Source of the DNA: Gammaproteobacteria bacterium
GTDB taxonomy: Bacteria; Pseudomonadota; Gammaproteobacteria; Pseudomonadales; Azotimanducaceae_A
Reading direction: 5' to 3'
Assembly (NCBI GenBank): GCA_026713405.1
Contig: JAPOON010000673.1
Coordinates: 1 to 12,557, forward strand
DNA: 12,557 nucleotides
In this document: positions 5,516 through 12,551 of the stretch, piece after piece
Layout: each line of letters opens with the position of its first letter
How positions within the stretch are numbered: the stretch's first letter is position 1
Position numbers and translations under genes: made by a program
The notes under the pieces: model-generated
The model's input: the letters and a program-made list of their open reading frames with translations, nothing else
What the model was told of the DNA's origin: nothing
Database searches by the model: none

Positions 5516-7714
5516 CTAGCCCGAGGCCACGTCGACCACGGCTCCGGACGAGGTCAATTCCCCCCAATGGTCGGCGAGACCGAGCCGTTCGATGATAGCC
5601 GGGGCGTCCGCGCCAACGGTGCCGGCCGGTGCGGTCCTACGCAGGAACCGGCGCGGCATGCGTGGCACTACAGCGGCGGTCGGCCCGCCGTCCTGCGCAT
5701 CGACGACGAGCTTGCGGGCGCGCGCGATGGGGTCATCGGCCAATTCTTCCGGATCGACCACCCGGTGCGCGCCATGGCCGGCCGCGGTGAAGCGGTGGAC
5801 CCACTCGCCTGCGTCGAGGGTGGCGAACCTGGCTTCGAGCACGGCCTCGTCGACCTCGAGATCTTCCAGGCCCTCCACCCCGTCCAGGGAGCCGGCAGCG
5901 ACGAAGAACCAGCGATCCCTTGCCCGGTAAAGACGGTGCAGCGCACCCCAGCCCGTCGCTCGCTGGCCGGTCGGGATGTCCCAGGTGAGGCCTTCCGCGG
6001 CGAGCATGAACGGCGCTTGCAGCAGAGTGCCCGTGTGCGCCAGCGACGCGCTCACCGACTGCCCCTCGCCGGTTCGGCGCCGATGGTAAAGCGCCAGCAG
6101 AATGCCGAACGCCGCGAGGTGGCCGCTGCCGATGTCGGTCAGCGGGAATGGCAGCATGGCCGGCTTGCCGTTGTCGTCCCGCCAGCGGTCCTGGAGGCCG
6201 GTGACCGCCTGCCCCAGTTCCTCGCGTCCGCGCCACGACCCGCGCGGGCCCTCGTAGCCGAAGCAACTGATCGAGGAGTACACGGCGTCGGGCCGCACCG
6301 CGCGGAGGTCGCCCTCGCCGATGCCGAGCCGGTCCGCGACGCCGCGCGCAAAGTTCTGGCTGAGGACATCGGCGGTAGCGAGGAGTTCCCGAATCACCGG
6401 TTTGGAGGCGTCGGCCTTGAGGTCGAGCAGCATCGACTGCTTGCCGGCGTTGATCCATGTGTGCCAGGCAATGGAGCGGTCGGACGTGTTGTTGATCTTG
6501 AATACCTCCGCGCCGTACTCGGCAAGTACTCGTGCCGCGGTGGGGCCGGCGAGAACCTGGGTGAAGTCCACGACCCGGACGCCGTCGAGCGGCAGCCCTT
6601 CCCCGCGGGCGGAAGGACGGGCGGGCCCATCTCCGTCGGCGGGTGTTCCCCGCGGCCTCGGCGCCAGCGGTGTCTTGCCGAGGACCACCGGCTGGCCAAG
6701 CTGGCGCGTCGGACCCAGCTCGGGATCCTCAAGTGCGACGACCGCCTTGCTGCCGATTCCTTGCGGATCGAGCCTGAGCCACTGCCCCGTTGATTGCACT
6801 GCAGTGCCGGGCGCGCCGGTCTGGTCGTTGATGGCGAACTCCCAGTCGGCGGCATCGCGCTCGGCGAATAGCGCCTCCAGACGATCGACGAATGCCCGTT
6901 CGAATTCCGGCTCGGCACGGAGCCGGTCGGGGTCGGCCGCGTCGGTGGCGGCCAGGTCGGGCAGGAAACGTCGGGCAAACCAGTGGATGTGGCGGTCTTC
7001 GAACAGGCAGAGACGAATCCACCCGCCGTCCCGGCACCGGTAGTAGCCGAGGGCGGACCAGGGCGGCATCCGCAGTGCCCCGGTTCTGAAAATGCGCGCG
7101 TTCTGCAGTTCGGCTCCCGTGATCTCGAAGCCGGCGTCGTACAACGGCACCTCCACGCGCACGCCGCCGCCGGCGAGCAGCGCCGCGACGACCGAGTGAC
7201 TGGCGATCATCGCGGCATAGGCCGAGAGGAAGGGGGTGGCGAAGAAAGAGGGTTGCTCCTGGATGATCGGCCCCGCGGGCCCGTCGCGCACGCCCCGATA
7301 GATCGACGCAGCCGCCGCTACGACGCCTTCCCAACCCGGGACGCCGGCGCGAGGATCGTCCGCCCCGAATCCGGGCAGGGAGCAGTACACGATTGCAGGG
7401 TTTGCCCGAAGGACATCGTCCGCGGACAGACCGAGGCGCGCCATCACCCCCGGCCGGAAGCCCTCGATCAGCACGTCTGCCTCGGCGGCAAGCTGTCGCG
7501 CCTCCTCGCGCCCGGCCGCCGATTTCAGGTCGATCTCGCGCATCGCACGGCCGCGCAGCAGTACCGCATTGGCGGACGACTCCCATCGGGGCCCCCCGGG
7601 AGGATCGATGTGGGTGACGGAAGCCCCGGCGTCCGCGAGCAGGGTGCCAAGGAGCGGCCCTGCCACGTACTGACCGAAATCCACCACGCGCAAGCCGTCG
7701 AGCGCACCGCTCAT
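5516..7714 (-). CDS. tandem-domain CaiB/BaiF (class III) CoA-transferase
   Basis: Predicted cytoplasmic enzyme moving CoA between carboxylic acids, made of two fused class III CoA-transferase halves (732 aa; single-domain relatives have about 400). Half 1 is about residues 5-355 (LRVVDFGQYVAGP at 8-20); half 2 is about 375-715 (GVRVVDFTQVLAGP at 378-391). The catalytic Asp that carries the acyl-anhydride intermediate matches Asp527 in half 2 (FPLTDIGSGHLAAFG, followed by HRRRTGEGQSV). The same alignment puts Ser164 at that place in half 1, so half 1 is probably structural. Fused CoA-transferases such as the DMSP enzyme DddD are known, but this protein is shorter and I do not call it DddD. The ATG at 7714 is chosen over the in-frame TTG at 7723 because GGGGAG sits ten bases before it and it overlaps the upstream stop (ATGA). 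Substrate unknown. Confidence 0.93.
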   Translation of the reverse strand: MSGALDGLRVVDFGQYVAGPLLGTLLADAGASVTHIDPPGGPRWESSANAVLLRGRAMREIDLKSAAGREEARQLAAEADVLIEGFRPGVMARLGLSADDVLRANPAIVYCSLPGFGADDPRAGVPGWEGVVAAAASIYRGVRDGPAGPIIQEQPSFFATPFLSAYAAMIASHSVVAALLAGGGVRVEVPLYDAGFEITGAELQNARIFRTGALRMPPWSALGYYRCRDGGWIRLCLFEDRHIHWFARRFLPDLAATDAADPDRLRAEPEFERAFVDRLEALFAERDAADWEFAINDQTGAPGTAVQSTGQWLRLDPQGIGSKAVVALEDPELGPTRQLGQPVVLGKTPLAPRPRGTPADGDGPARPSARGEGLPLDGVRVVDFTQVLAGPTAARVLAEYGAEVFKINNTSDRSIAWHTWINAGKQSMLLDLKADASKPVIRELLATADVLSQNFARGVADRLGIGEGDLRAVRPDAVYSSISCFGYEGPRGSWRGREELGQAVTGLQDRWRDDNGKPAMLPFPLTDIGSGHLAAFGILLALYHRRRTGEGQSVSASLAHTGTLLQAPFMLAAEGLTWDIPTGQRATGWGALHRLYRARDRWFFVAAGSLDGVEGLEDLEVDEAVLEARFATLDAGEWVHRFTAAGHGAHRVVDPEELADDPIARARKLVVDAQDGGPTAAVVPRMPRRFLRRTAPAGTVGADAPAIIERLGLADHWGELTSSGAVVDVASG

Positions 7715-7896
7715 GGCCGGCAATCTCCCCGTTGCGCCGCGCCGTTTCCTTCGAAGCGCTCCGCCGCAGCCATCTCGGCCGATAGCTGCGCCGATAGCCC
7801 GGTACCGCTCGACTGGAATGGAATCAATTCCGTGTAGACGACTGGCGAAAGAATCAGGACACCGATGACGCCCGTGGCCGTGGAACCGAGCTTCAT
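7711..7896 (-). CDS. small protein with one hydrophobic segment, coupled to the CoA-transferase
   Basis: A 61-residue ORF I do not recognise. It begins at an ATG with a strong ribosome-binding site (TGGAGGAAG, ten bases before the start) and its TGA overlaps the CoA-transferase ATG as ATGA, the classic layout for translational coupling. A hydrophobic stretch runs from about residue 8 to 26 (TGVIGVLILSPVVYTELIP), interrupted by Pro18 and Glu23, then a polar Ala/Glu/Gly-rich tail ends in GDCRP. This could be a short membrane anchor or uncleaved leader. The in-frame extension to 8007 lacks a ribosome-binding site and runs over the putative promoter, so the shorter form is preferred. It might alternatively be only a leader peptide setting translation of the next gene. 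No function is assigned. Confidence 0.55.
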   Translation of the reverse strand: MKLGSTATGVIGVLILSPVVYTELIPFQSSGTGLSAQLSAEMAAAERFEGNGAAQRGDCRP

Positions 7897-7928
7897 GTCA
7901 GCCGCTTCCTCCAGAGAACCGAGGCGAC

Positions 7929-7958
7929 AGTGTAGGCGGATGGTTACCCGGTGAGCAA
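7929..7958 (-). promoter_or_regulatory. candidate promoter for small ORF and CoA-transferase
   Basis: On the minus strand TTGCTC (7953-7958) is 18 bases from TACACT (7929-7934). Transcription would begin near 7922, giving a leader of about 25 bases to the small ORF start. The hexamers match consensus only partly (three of six and four of six). Confidence 0.35.
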
Positions 7959-8062
7959 AGCCCTCTCGCACTGTCATGAGGCGCACTCTCTCGCAGTATG
8001 CCGTCAACGCACCGATGCGTTATGTCCGGTGCCGATGCGCATGCAGTCATCTGATGTTGACT

Positions 8063-8147
8063 AACGGGGCGATGACCCAGCCCGATGAGAAAACAGTGAC
8101 CGGAAGGGAACTTGACTCACTTGAGAACTTTGTCCGTGAATAAGAGG
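8063..8147 (+). pseudogene. diverged copy of the tetR 3' end and its downstream flank (repeat copy A)
   Basis: This 85-base stretch matches 9001-9086: 44 of the first 57 bases are identical without a gap, then 19 of the last 28 after one inserted base. Read in the frame equivalent to tetR it gives RGDDPAR-stop-ENSDRKGT-stop, against PGYDPARSESGDRVRT-stop in the real gene, so it shares G, D, P, A, R, E, D, R, T and the terminal stop, with two extra stop codons. Mismatches fall evenly over the three codon positions, as in non-coding drift. Matching fades upstream of 8063, so only the tail of the gene is represented. Confidence 0.6.
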
Positions 8148-8247
8148 TTTGGTTGATATCGCCAAATGCCCGGTGATTCCCGCCGAGCGAGCGGGCTCCG
8201 GTAGGTCAGGGGCTTTGCGCGGAAGTACCAATGCGGGTCGACCTCCT

Positions 8248-8267
8248 CCGAAATCGAACTATTTCGG
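8248..8267. repeat. 7-bp inverted repeat upstream of tetR
   Basis: CCGAAAT (8248-8254) and ATTTCGG (8261-8267) are exact inverted copies separated by six bases. It marks the left border of the AT-rich tract. It could be an operator or a small terminator for readthrough. AACTATT also occurs twice here (8257-8263 and 8271-8277). Confidence 0.35.
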
Positions 8268-8284
8268 TCAAACTATTGATTGAA

Positions 8285-8353
8285 AGTTATTATAACTAAC
8301 TGATATTGATATATATATTGTGAAATAATGGATGTGTTGACATATTTTCAATA
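8285..8353. promoter_or_regulatory. AT-rich operator candidates around the tetR promoter
   Basis: AGTTAT-T-ATAACT (8285-8297) is a perfect palindrome with one central base. TATTGTGAAATA (8316-8327) and TATTTTCAATA (8343-8353) form an imperfect inverted pair flanking the -35 hexamer at 8337. TetR proteins usually bind such symmetric sites over their own promoters, so self-repression is plausible. Confidence 0.35.
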
Positions 8354-8365
8354 GATATATAGAAT
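8337..8365 (+). promoter_or_regulatory. near-consensus sigma70 promoter for tetR
   Basis: TTGACA (8337-8342), a spacer of exactly 17 bases and TAGAAT (8360-8365) match eleven of twelve consensus positions. Transcription would start near 8372, leaving a leader of about 25 bases before the GTG at 8397. It is the best promoter in the window. Confidence 0.65.
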
Positions 8366-8396
8366 TTCCGGCACTCACCATCCGACCGAGACCAGC

Positions 8397-9053
8397 GTGA
8401 TACCGGCCCAGGACGACAGCCGCTACGAGCAGACCCGCACCGCCGCGATCAAGGCAGCCGCAGCCGAGTTCGCCGAACAGGGTTATCACGGCGCCAGCAC
8501 GCGCGAGATCGCCGCGCGGCTCGGCATCAAGCAGGGCAGCCTCTATTACTACTTCAAGTCCAAGGAAGACGCGCTGCTCGAGGTGTGCCTGTACGGCATC
8601 CGCGACTACGCGCAGCGCATGCAGGACATCGCCGCCAACGACCAGCCCTTCGAGGCCAAGCTGCTGGCGGCCGTTTCCTCGCACCTGTGGAGTTACCGCT
8701 CCACCGACGAGGCGCTGAAGGTCTACAACGACGAGCGCCTGTACCTGCCCGAAGAAAAACGGGTTCATCTCAAAGAGCTGGGCAGTTCGTATCGCGAACA
8801 GCTCGAGGGCGTTATTGCCGATGCGGTCGAGGCCGGCGCGATCCGCAGCACCATCGACCCGCACTTCGCGGCGCAGGCCGTCATCGGCATCTGCAACGCC
8901 TGGGGCGACCTGATCGTTCGCGACCCCGATCTCGACATCGTCGACCTCACCCAGAAATGCACCGGCCTGCTGCTCGGCGGATTCCGGAATCCCGGCCACG
9001 AACCGGGCTACGACCCGGCCCGATCGGAAAGCGGCGACCGGGTGCGAACCTGA
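8397..9053 (+). CDS. TetR/AcrR-family transcriptional regulator
   Basis: DNA-binding repressor-type protein of 218 aa. The helix-turn-helix is at about residues 33-60 (ASTREIAARLGIKQGSLYYYF then KSKEDAL), the standard TetR pattern. The helical ligand domain runs from about 65 to 195; its stretch KVYNDERLYLPEEKRVHLKEL followed by VIGICNAWGDLIV recalls the KstR2-like C-terminal group, whose members sense acyl-CoA compounds in steroid or lipid breakdown, but this is recognition by eye only. The GTG start is close behind a strong promoter; the ribosome-binding site is weak. The last 17 codons (from residue 202) lie in repeat copy B, so the tail beyond the family core may have been added by that repeat. 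It is followed 55 bases later by the sulfate-activation gene on the same strand and is divergent from the CoA-transferase unit, which is a likely target. Confidence 0.93.
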   Translation: MIPAQDDSRYEQTRTAAIKAAAAEFAEQGYHGASTREIAARLGIKQGSLYYYFKSKEDALLEVCLYGIRDYAQRMQDIAANDQPFEAKLLAAVSSHLWSYRSTDEALKVYNDERLYLPEEKRVHLKELGSSYREQLEGVIADAVEAGAIRSTIDPHFAAQAVIGICNAWGDLIVRDPDLDIVDLTQKCTGLLLGGFRNPGHEPGYDPARSESGDRVRT

Positions 9054-9086
9054 CTCAACTTACGACCCTTATCCGCGAGTAGGCGG
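9001..9086 (+). repeat. imperfect direct repeat copy B, spanning the tetR stop codon
   Basis: Partner of 8063-8147, 938 bases to its left and in the same orientation, about 74 percent identical over its length. It covers the last 17 codons of tetR, the stop at 9051-9053 and the following 33 bases, ending 22 bases before the start of the sulfate gene. The exact shared core is CTGACTCA-type sequence around the stop codon. Confidence 0.6.
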
Positions 9087-9108
9087 ACCAGACACAAGGA
9101 ACAAATCA

Positions 9109-10821
9109 GTGGGAGCTTTCAAGGAGCCGCACGGCGGCGAACTCAAGAATCTATTCCTGTCCGAGAGAAGGGCAGACCTCGAAAAGCAACAGGCCGGGAA
9201 CCTTGCGTCCTGGGACCTGACCCCCCGCCAGTTGTGCGACCTCGACCTGCTCATGAACGGCGCCTTTTCGCCCCTCGAAGGCTTCCTCACCCGTGACGAC
9301 TACGAAAGGGTCTGTGATGAGATGCGCCTCGTTAACGGCGTGCTCTGGCCGATACCGGTCAATCTCGATGTCAGCGAAGCGTTCGCAGAGGGCGTCAAGG
9401 AAGGTGAAACGATCGCATTGCGCGATGCCGAGGGCGTGTTGATCGCCATGCTGGATGTCACCGATATCTGGAAACCCGATCTGGACAGCGAGGCACGACG
9501 CGTCTACGGCACAACGGACGACACCCATCCGGCCGTCAGCTACCTCAAGCACCGCTCCGGTCCCGTTTACCTGGGCGGGCGCGTTCGCGGCGTCGAACCG
9601 CCCACCTACTACGATTTCAAGCTGCTGCGCGACACGCCTTCAGAGTTGCGGGGCCGTTTCCGCAAGCTGGGCTGGCGCCGCATCGTCGCCTTCCAGACGC
9701 GCAACCCCCTGCATCGCGCCCATCAGAAACTGACATTCCGTGCCGCGCAGGAGGCTGAGGCGAACCTGCTGATTCATCCCGTCATCGGCATGACCAAGCC
9801 CGGCGATGTCGACCACTTCACACGCGTGCGCTGCTACGAGCACATCCTGGAACAGTATCCCGACCAGACCACGCAGTTGAGCCTGCTGAATCTCGCCATG
9901 CGCATGGGCGGCCCGCGCGAGGCGCTGTGGCACGCCATCATCCGCAAGAACTACGGCTGCACGCACTTTATCGTCGGCCGCGACCACGCGGGCCCCGGCA
10001 ACGGCAAGGACGGCAAGCCCTTCTACGGGCCCTACGACGCCCAGGAGTTGTTCCGGCAGCACGAGGACGAACTCGACATCACGATGGTGCCGTTCAGGCA
10101 GATGGTGTACGTGGAGAACAAGGCCGAGTACATGCCGGTGGACGAGACCGGGCCGAGCGACAAGGTGCTGAGCCTCTCGGGCACCGAGTTCCGCCGGCGC
10201 CTGCGCGAGGGGCTCGACATCCCCGAGTGGTTTTCCTATTCGAAGGTCGTCGAGGAACTGCGCAAGGCCCATCCGCCGAAACACCGCCAGGGGTTCACGG
10301 TGTTCTTCACGGGCCTTTCCGGCTCGGGCAAGTCCACGGTGGCCAACGCGCTGATGATCAAGCTGCTCGAAGACGGCTCCCGCCCGGTGACGCTGCTCGA
10401 CGGCGACGTGGTGCGCAAACACCTCTCGAGCGAACTTACGTTCTCGAAGAAAGATCGCGACCTGAACATCCAGCGCATAGGCTTTGTTGCCGGCGAGATC
10501 ACCAGGAACGGCGGCATCGCCATCTGTGCGCCGATTGCCCCCTATGCGGCGACCCGCCGGCTGGTCCGCGACATGATCGAGCCGGCAGGCGGCTTCATCG
10601 AGGTGCATGTGTCGACCCCCATCGAGGTCTGCGAGGCGCGCGACCGCAAGGGCCTGTATGCCAAGGCGCGGGCCGGCAACCTCAAGGGCTTTACGGGCAT
10701 CGACGATCCCTACGAGGCACCCGCAAACGCCGAAATCATCATCGACACGGCCGAGATCTCGCCGGATCTCGCGGCGCACCGTATCCTGATCACGCTGGAG
10801 AAACTGGGCTATCTCAAATAG
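9109..10821 (+). CDS. bifunctional sulfate adenylyltransferase / adenylylsulfate kinase
   Basis: Cytoplasmic enzyme for sulfate activation: ATP plus sulfate gives APS, then APS plus ATP gives PAPS, for cysteine synthesis or sulfonation. The ATP-sulfurylase part covers about residues 1-385, with QTRNPLHRAH at 196-205, GRDHAGPG at 290-297 and SGTEFRRRL at 357-365. The kinase part covers about 393-570, with an intact P-loop GLSGSGKST (402-410), DGD (431-433) and GNLKGFTGIDDPYEAP (523-538). Both active sites look complete, unlike fungal fusions where the kinase-like domain is degenerate. Total length (570 aa) fits bacterial Sat-APSK fusions. The GTG start has AGGA eight bases upstream. It follows tetR by 55 bases and could be read through from the tetR promoter. 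Many proteobacteria use CysDN instead; this is the other, single-chain type. Confidence 0.96.
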   Translation: MGAFKEPHGGELKNLFLSERRADLEKQQAGNLASWDLTPRQLCDLDLLMNGAFSPLEGFLTRDDYERVCDEMRLVNGVLWPIPVNLDVSEAFAEGVKEGETIALRDAEGVLIAMLDVTDIWKPDLDSEARRVYGTTDDTHPAVSYLKHRSGPVYLGGRVRGVEPPTYYDFKLLRDTPSELRGRFRKLGWRRIVAFQTRNPLHRAHQKLTFRAAQEAEANLLIHPVIGMTKPGDVDHFTRVRCYEHILEQYPDQTTQLSLLNLAMRMGGPREALWHAIIRKNYGCTHFIVGRDHAGPGNGKDGKPFYGPYDAQELFRQHEDELDITMVPFRQMVYVENKAEYMPVDETGPSDKVLSLSGTEFRRRLREGLDIPEWFSYSKVVEELRKAHPPKHRQGFTVFFTGLSGSGKSTVANALMIKLLEDGSRPVTLLDGDVVRKHLSSELTFSKKDRDLNIQRIGFVAGEITRNGGIAICAPIAPYAATRRLVRDMIEPAGGFIEVHVSTPIEVCEARDRKGLYAKARAGNLKGFTGIDDPYEAPANAEIIIDTAEISPDLAAHRILITLEKLGYLK

Positions 10822-10846
10822 CGCGGGTGTGAGCCTCCGGAACCCG

Positions 10847-10882
10847 GCACGCCTGCAACACTATTCCGTGCGGCTTTCCGCA
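10847..10882. terminator. possible hairpins between convergent sulfate and monooxygenase genes
   Basis: The 68-base gap between the two stops holds TGCGG (10869-10873), loop CTTT, CCGCA (10878-10882), and an alternative longer-loop stem of GCACG (10847-10851) with CGTGC (10867-10871). No T-run is present on either strand, so termination by these is only a guess. Confidence 0.25.
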
Positions 10883-10889
10883 ACCGGGG

Positions 10890-12551
10890 TCAATCGCTGA
10901 ACTCAAAACCCTCGTAACCGGCGTCGACGACCGCCTGGCAGCGTTCACGGTACAGCGGTTGTCCGCCGGTATAGGGCATGATGATGCGGGGCTTGCCGGG
11001 GATGTTGGCGCCCACGTACCAGGAGTTGCCCTTGCTCTTGCTCCACAGGGTGTACTCGGCGACCTCGGCGACATGCTCGGCCCAGGCGTCCTGGGCACGC
11101 TCGGTGGCGTCGATGCGTGCGTTGCCGTTCCGGCGCATGTGCGCGATGCACTCGGTGATCCAGTTCACGTGATGCTCGATGGCGGTCGGCATGTTGATCA
11201 GCACCGACGGGCTGCCCGGGCCGGTGATGGTGAACAGGTTGGGAAAGCCCGCCACCTGCAGGCCGAGCAGCGTGCGGGGGCCGTGCGCCCACGCATCCGC
11301 CAGGCGCACGCCGTTGCTGCCCCGGATGTCCATGCGCAGCAGCGACCCGGTCATCGCGTCGAAGCCGGTGGCGTACACCAGCACGTCGAGGTCGTATTGG
11401 GCATCTGCCGTGCGCAGGCCCCCGGGCGTGATCTCCTGGATGGGCGAAGTCCTGACATCGACCAGGCTCACGTTGTCACGGTTGAAGGTGACGTAGTAGT
11501 CGGTGTCGATGGGCGGCCGCTTCGATGTGTAGGGATGGTCGTAGGGGCAAAGCAGTTCGGCGGTTTCCGGGTCTGATACCGTCTTGCGAATCCTCTCGCG
11601 GATGTACTCCGAGACGATCTCGTTCGCCTGCAGGTCGGTGGTGACGTCGCTGAAACCTCCCCAGACGAACTTGAAGCCGCCTTCCTCCCAGAGTTCGTCC
11701 AGGATCTGCTTGCGCTCTTCGGGCGAGACGCTGACGGTTCTTCGTTCGATTCCGAAATAGGGGAAACCGCCGTTCGACTCGCGGGTGCGAGCGAAGATGG
11801 CCGGGTAGTCCCGTTTGATCGCGGCCTGGTCTTCGGGCTTGAACGGTGCGTTGCGCGCGGGCACGGTGAAGTTGGGGGTGCGCTGAAAGACGGTCAGGTG
11901 GCGCGCTTCCGCGGCGATCACCGGGGTTGCCTGGATGCCGCTCGACCCGGTGCCGATCAACCCGACGTGCTTGCCCGTGAAGTCGACGCCCTCGCGAGGC
12001 CACCGGGCGGTGTGATACGACTCGCCCGCAAAGCTGTCCCGGCCCGGGATGTCGGGCAGGTTCGCATCGGAGAGACACCCCACCGCGGCGACCAGGAAGC
12101 GGGCGCGCACGTGCTCGCCGTGCTCGGTATACACATCCCAGCGGTTCGACGATTCGTCGAATTCGGCGCGGGTCACCCGGGTGTTGAATTGTATGTTGCG
12201 GCGCAGGCCGAAGCGGTCGGCGACATGGTTCAGATAGCGCTCTATCTCGGGCTGTTCCGGATACCTCGAGGACCACTCCCACTCCTGCGCCAGTTCATCG
12301 GAGAACGTGAAGCAATAGTAAAAGCTCTCCGAATCGCAGCGGGCGCCAGGGTAGCGGTTCCAGAACCAGGTGCCGCCCACGCCGTCGGCGGTCTCGAAGC
12401 CCTGCACGTCGAGGCCGAGCCCGTCACGCAGCTTGTAGAGTGCAAACAATCCGGAGAAGCCCGCGCCAATCACGACGGCGTCGAGTTGGCGGGTCGCAGG
12501 AGGACGGCCATTCGCCTCCGGGCGCACATCCAAATCCCGATTTTCCGGCAC
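10890..12551 (-). CDS. type I Baeyer-Villiger / flavin-containing monooxygenase
   Basis: FAD- and NADPH-dependent enzyme inserting an oxygen next to a ketone to give an ester or lactone. Two Rossmann motifs are present, GAGFSG (29-34, FAD) and GTGSSG (200-205, NADPH). Between them lies FAGESYHTARWP (174-185), which fits the Baeyer-Villiger fingerprint FxGxxxHTxxWP exactly. Also typical are GVGGTWFWNRYPGARCD (57-73), SKRPP (343-347) and ATGFDAMTGS (394-403). Length of 553 aa equals that of cyclohexanone- and steroid-type monooxygenases. The start used is a GTG at 12551, but the frame is open to the right edge only six bases away, so the true start could lie beyond the window. It is convergent with the sulfate gene. 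Such enzymes open rings in cyclic ketone, terpenoid and steroid breakdown; which substrate is used here is not visible. Confidence 0.95.
   Translation of the reverse strand: MPENRDLDVRPEANGRPPATRQLDAVVIGAGFSGLFALYKLRDGLGLDVQGFETADGVGGTWFWNRYPGARCDSESFYYCFTFSDELAQEWEWSSRYPEQPEIERYLNHVADRFGLRRNIQFNTRVTRAEFDESSNRWDVYTEHGEHVRARFLVAAVGCLSDANLPDIPGRDSFAGESYHTARWPREGVDFTGKHVGLIGTGSSGIQATPVIAAEARHLTVFQRTPNFTVPARNAPFKPEDQAAIKRDYPAIFARTRESNGGFPYFGIERRTVSVSPEERKQILDELWEEGGFKFVWGGFSDVTTDLQANEIVSEYIRERIRKTVSDPETAELLCPYDHPYTSKRPPIDTDYYVTFNRDNVSLVDVRTSPIQEITPGGLRTADAQYDLDVLVYATGFDAMTGSLLRMDIRGSNGVRLADAWAHGPRTLLGLQVAGFPNLFTITGPGSPSVLINMPTAIEHHVNWITECIAHMRRNGNARIDATERAQDAWAEHVAEVAEYTLWSKSKGNSWYVGANIPGKPRIIMPYTGGQPLYRERCQAVVDAGYEGFEFSD

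Larger units (their letters stand above)
7897..8396. other. 500-base divergent intergenic region
   Basis: No convincing gene lies between the small ORF (leftward) and tetR (rightward). The region holds, in order, the leftward promoter candidate, a decayed copy of the tetR 3' end (8063-8147), a 20-base inverted repeat (8248-8267), a very AT-rich tract (8271-8370, 22 of 100 bases G or C by my count) and a strong rightward promoter. An open frame at 8015-8143 (42 codons) has no ribosome-binding site and is not called. Confidence 0.6.

Noticed and set aside
5567..6793. Plus-strand ORF of 408 codons opposite the CoA-transferase
   Set aside because: Antisense to a well-conserved gene, Arg/Gly/Pro-rich and without a recognisable domain.
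5516..7714. Naming the CoA-transferase DddD
   Set aside because: The two-domain layout is similar, but it is about 100 residues shorter and no DMSP-related genes are adjacent.
7897..8007. Longer form of the small ORF, starting at 8007
   Set aside because: The strong ribosome-binding site belongs to the ATG at 7896, and the extension crosses the likely promoter.
8015..8143. 42-codon ORF upstream of tetR (ends in LENFVRE)
   Set aside because: No ribosome-binding site at any ATG, and it overlaps the decayed repeat copy in a frame different from tetR, so it is probably accidental.
9640..10779. Minus-strand ORF of 379 codons opposite the sulfate gene
   Set aside because: It lies wholly within a gene with intact catalytic motifs and is a shadow due to GC-rich codon use.
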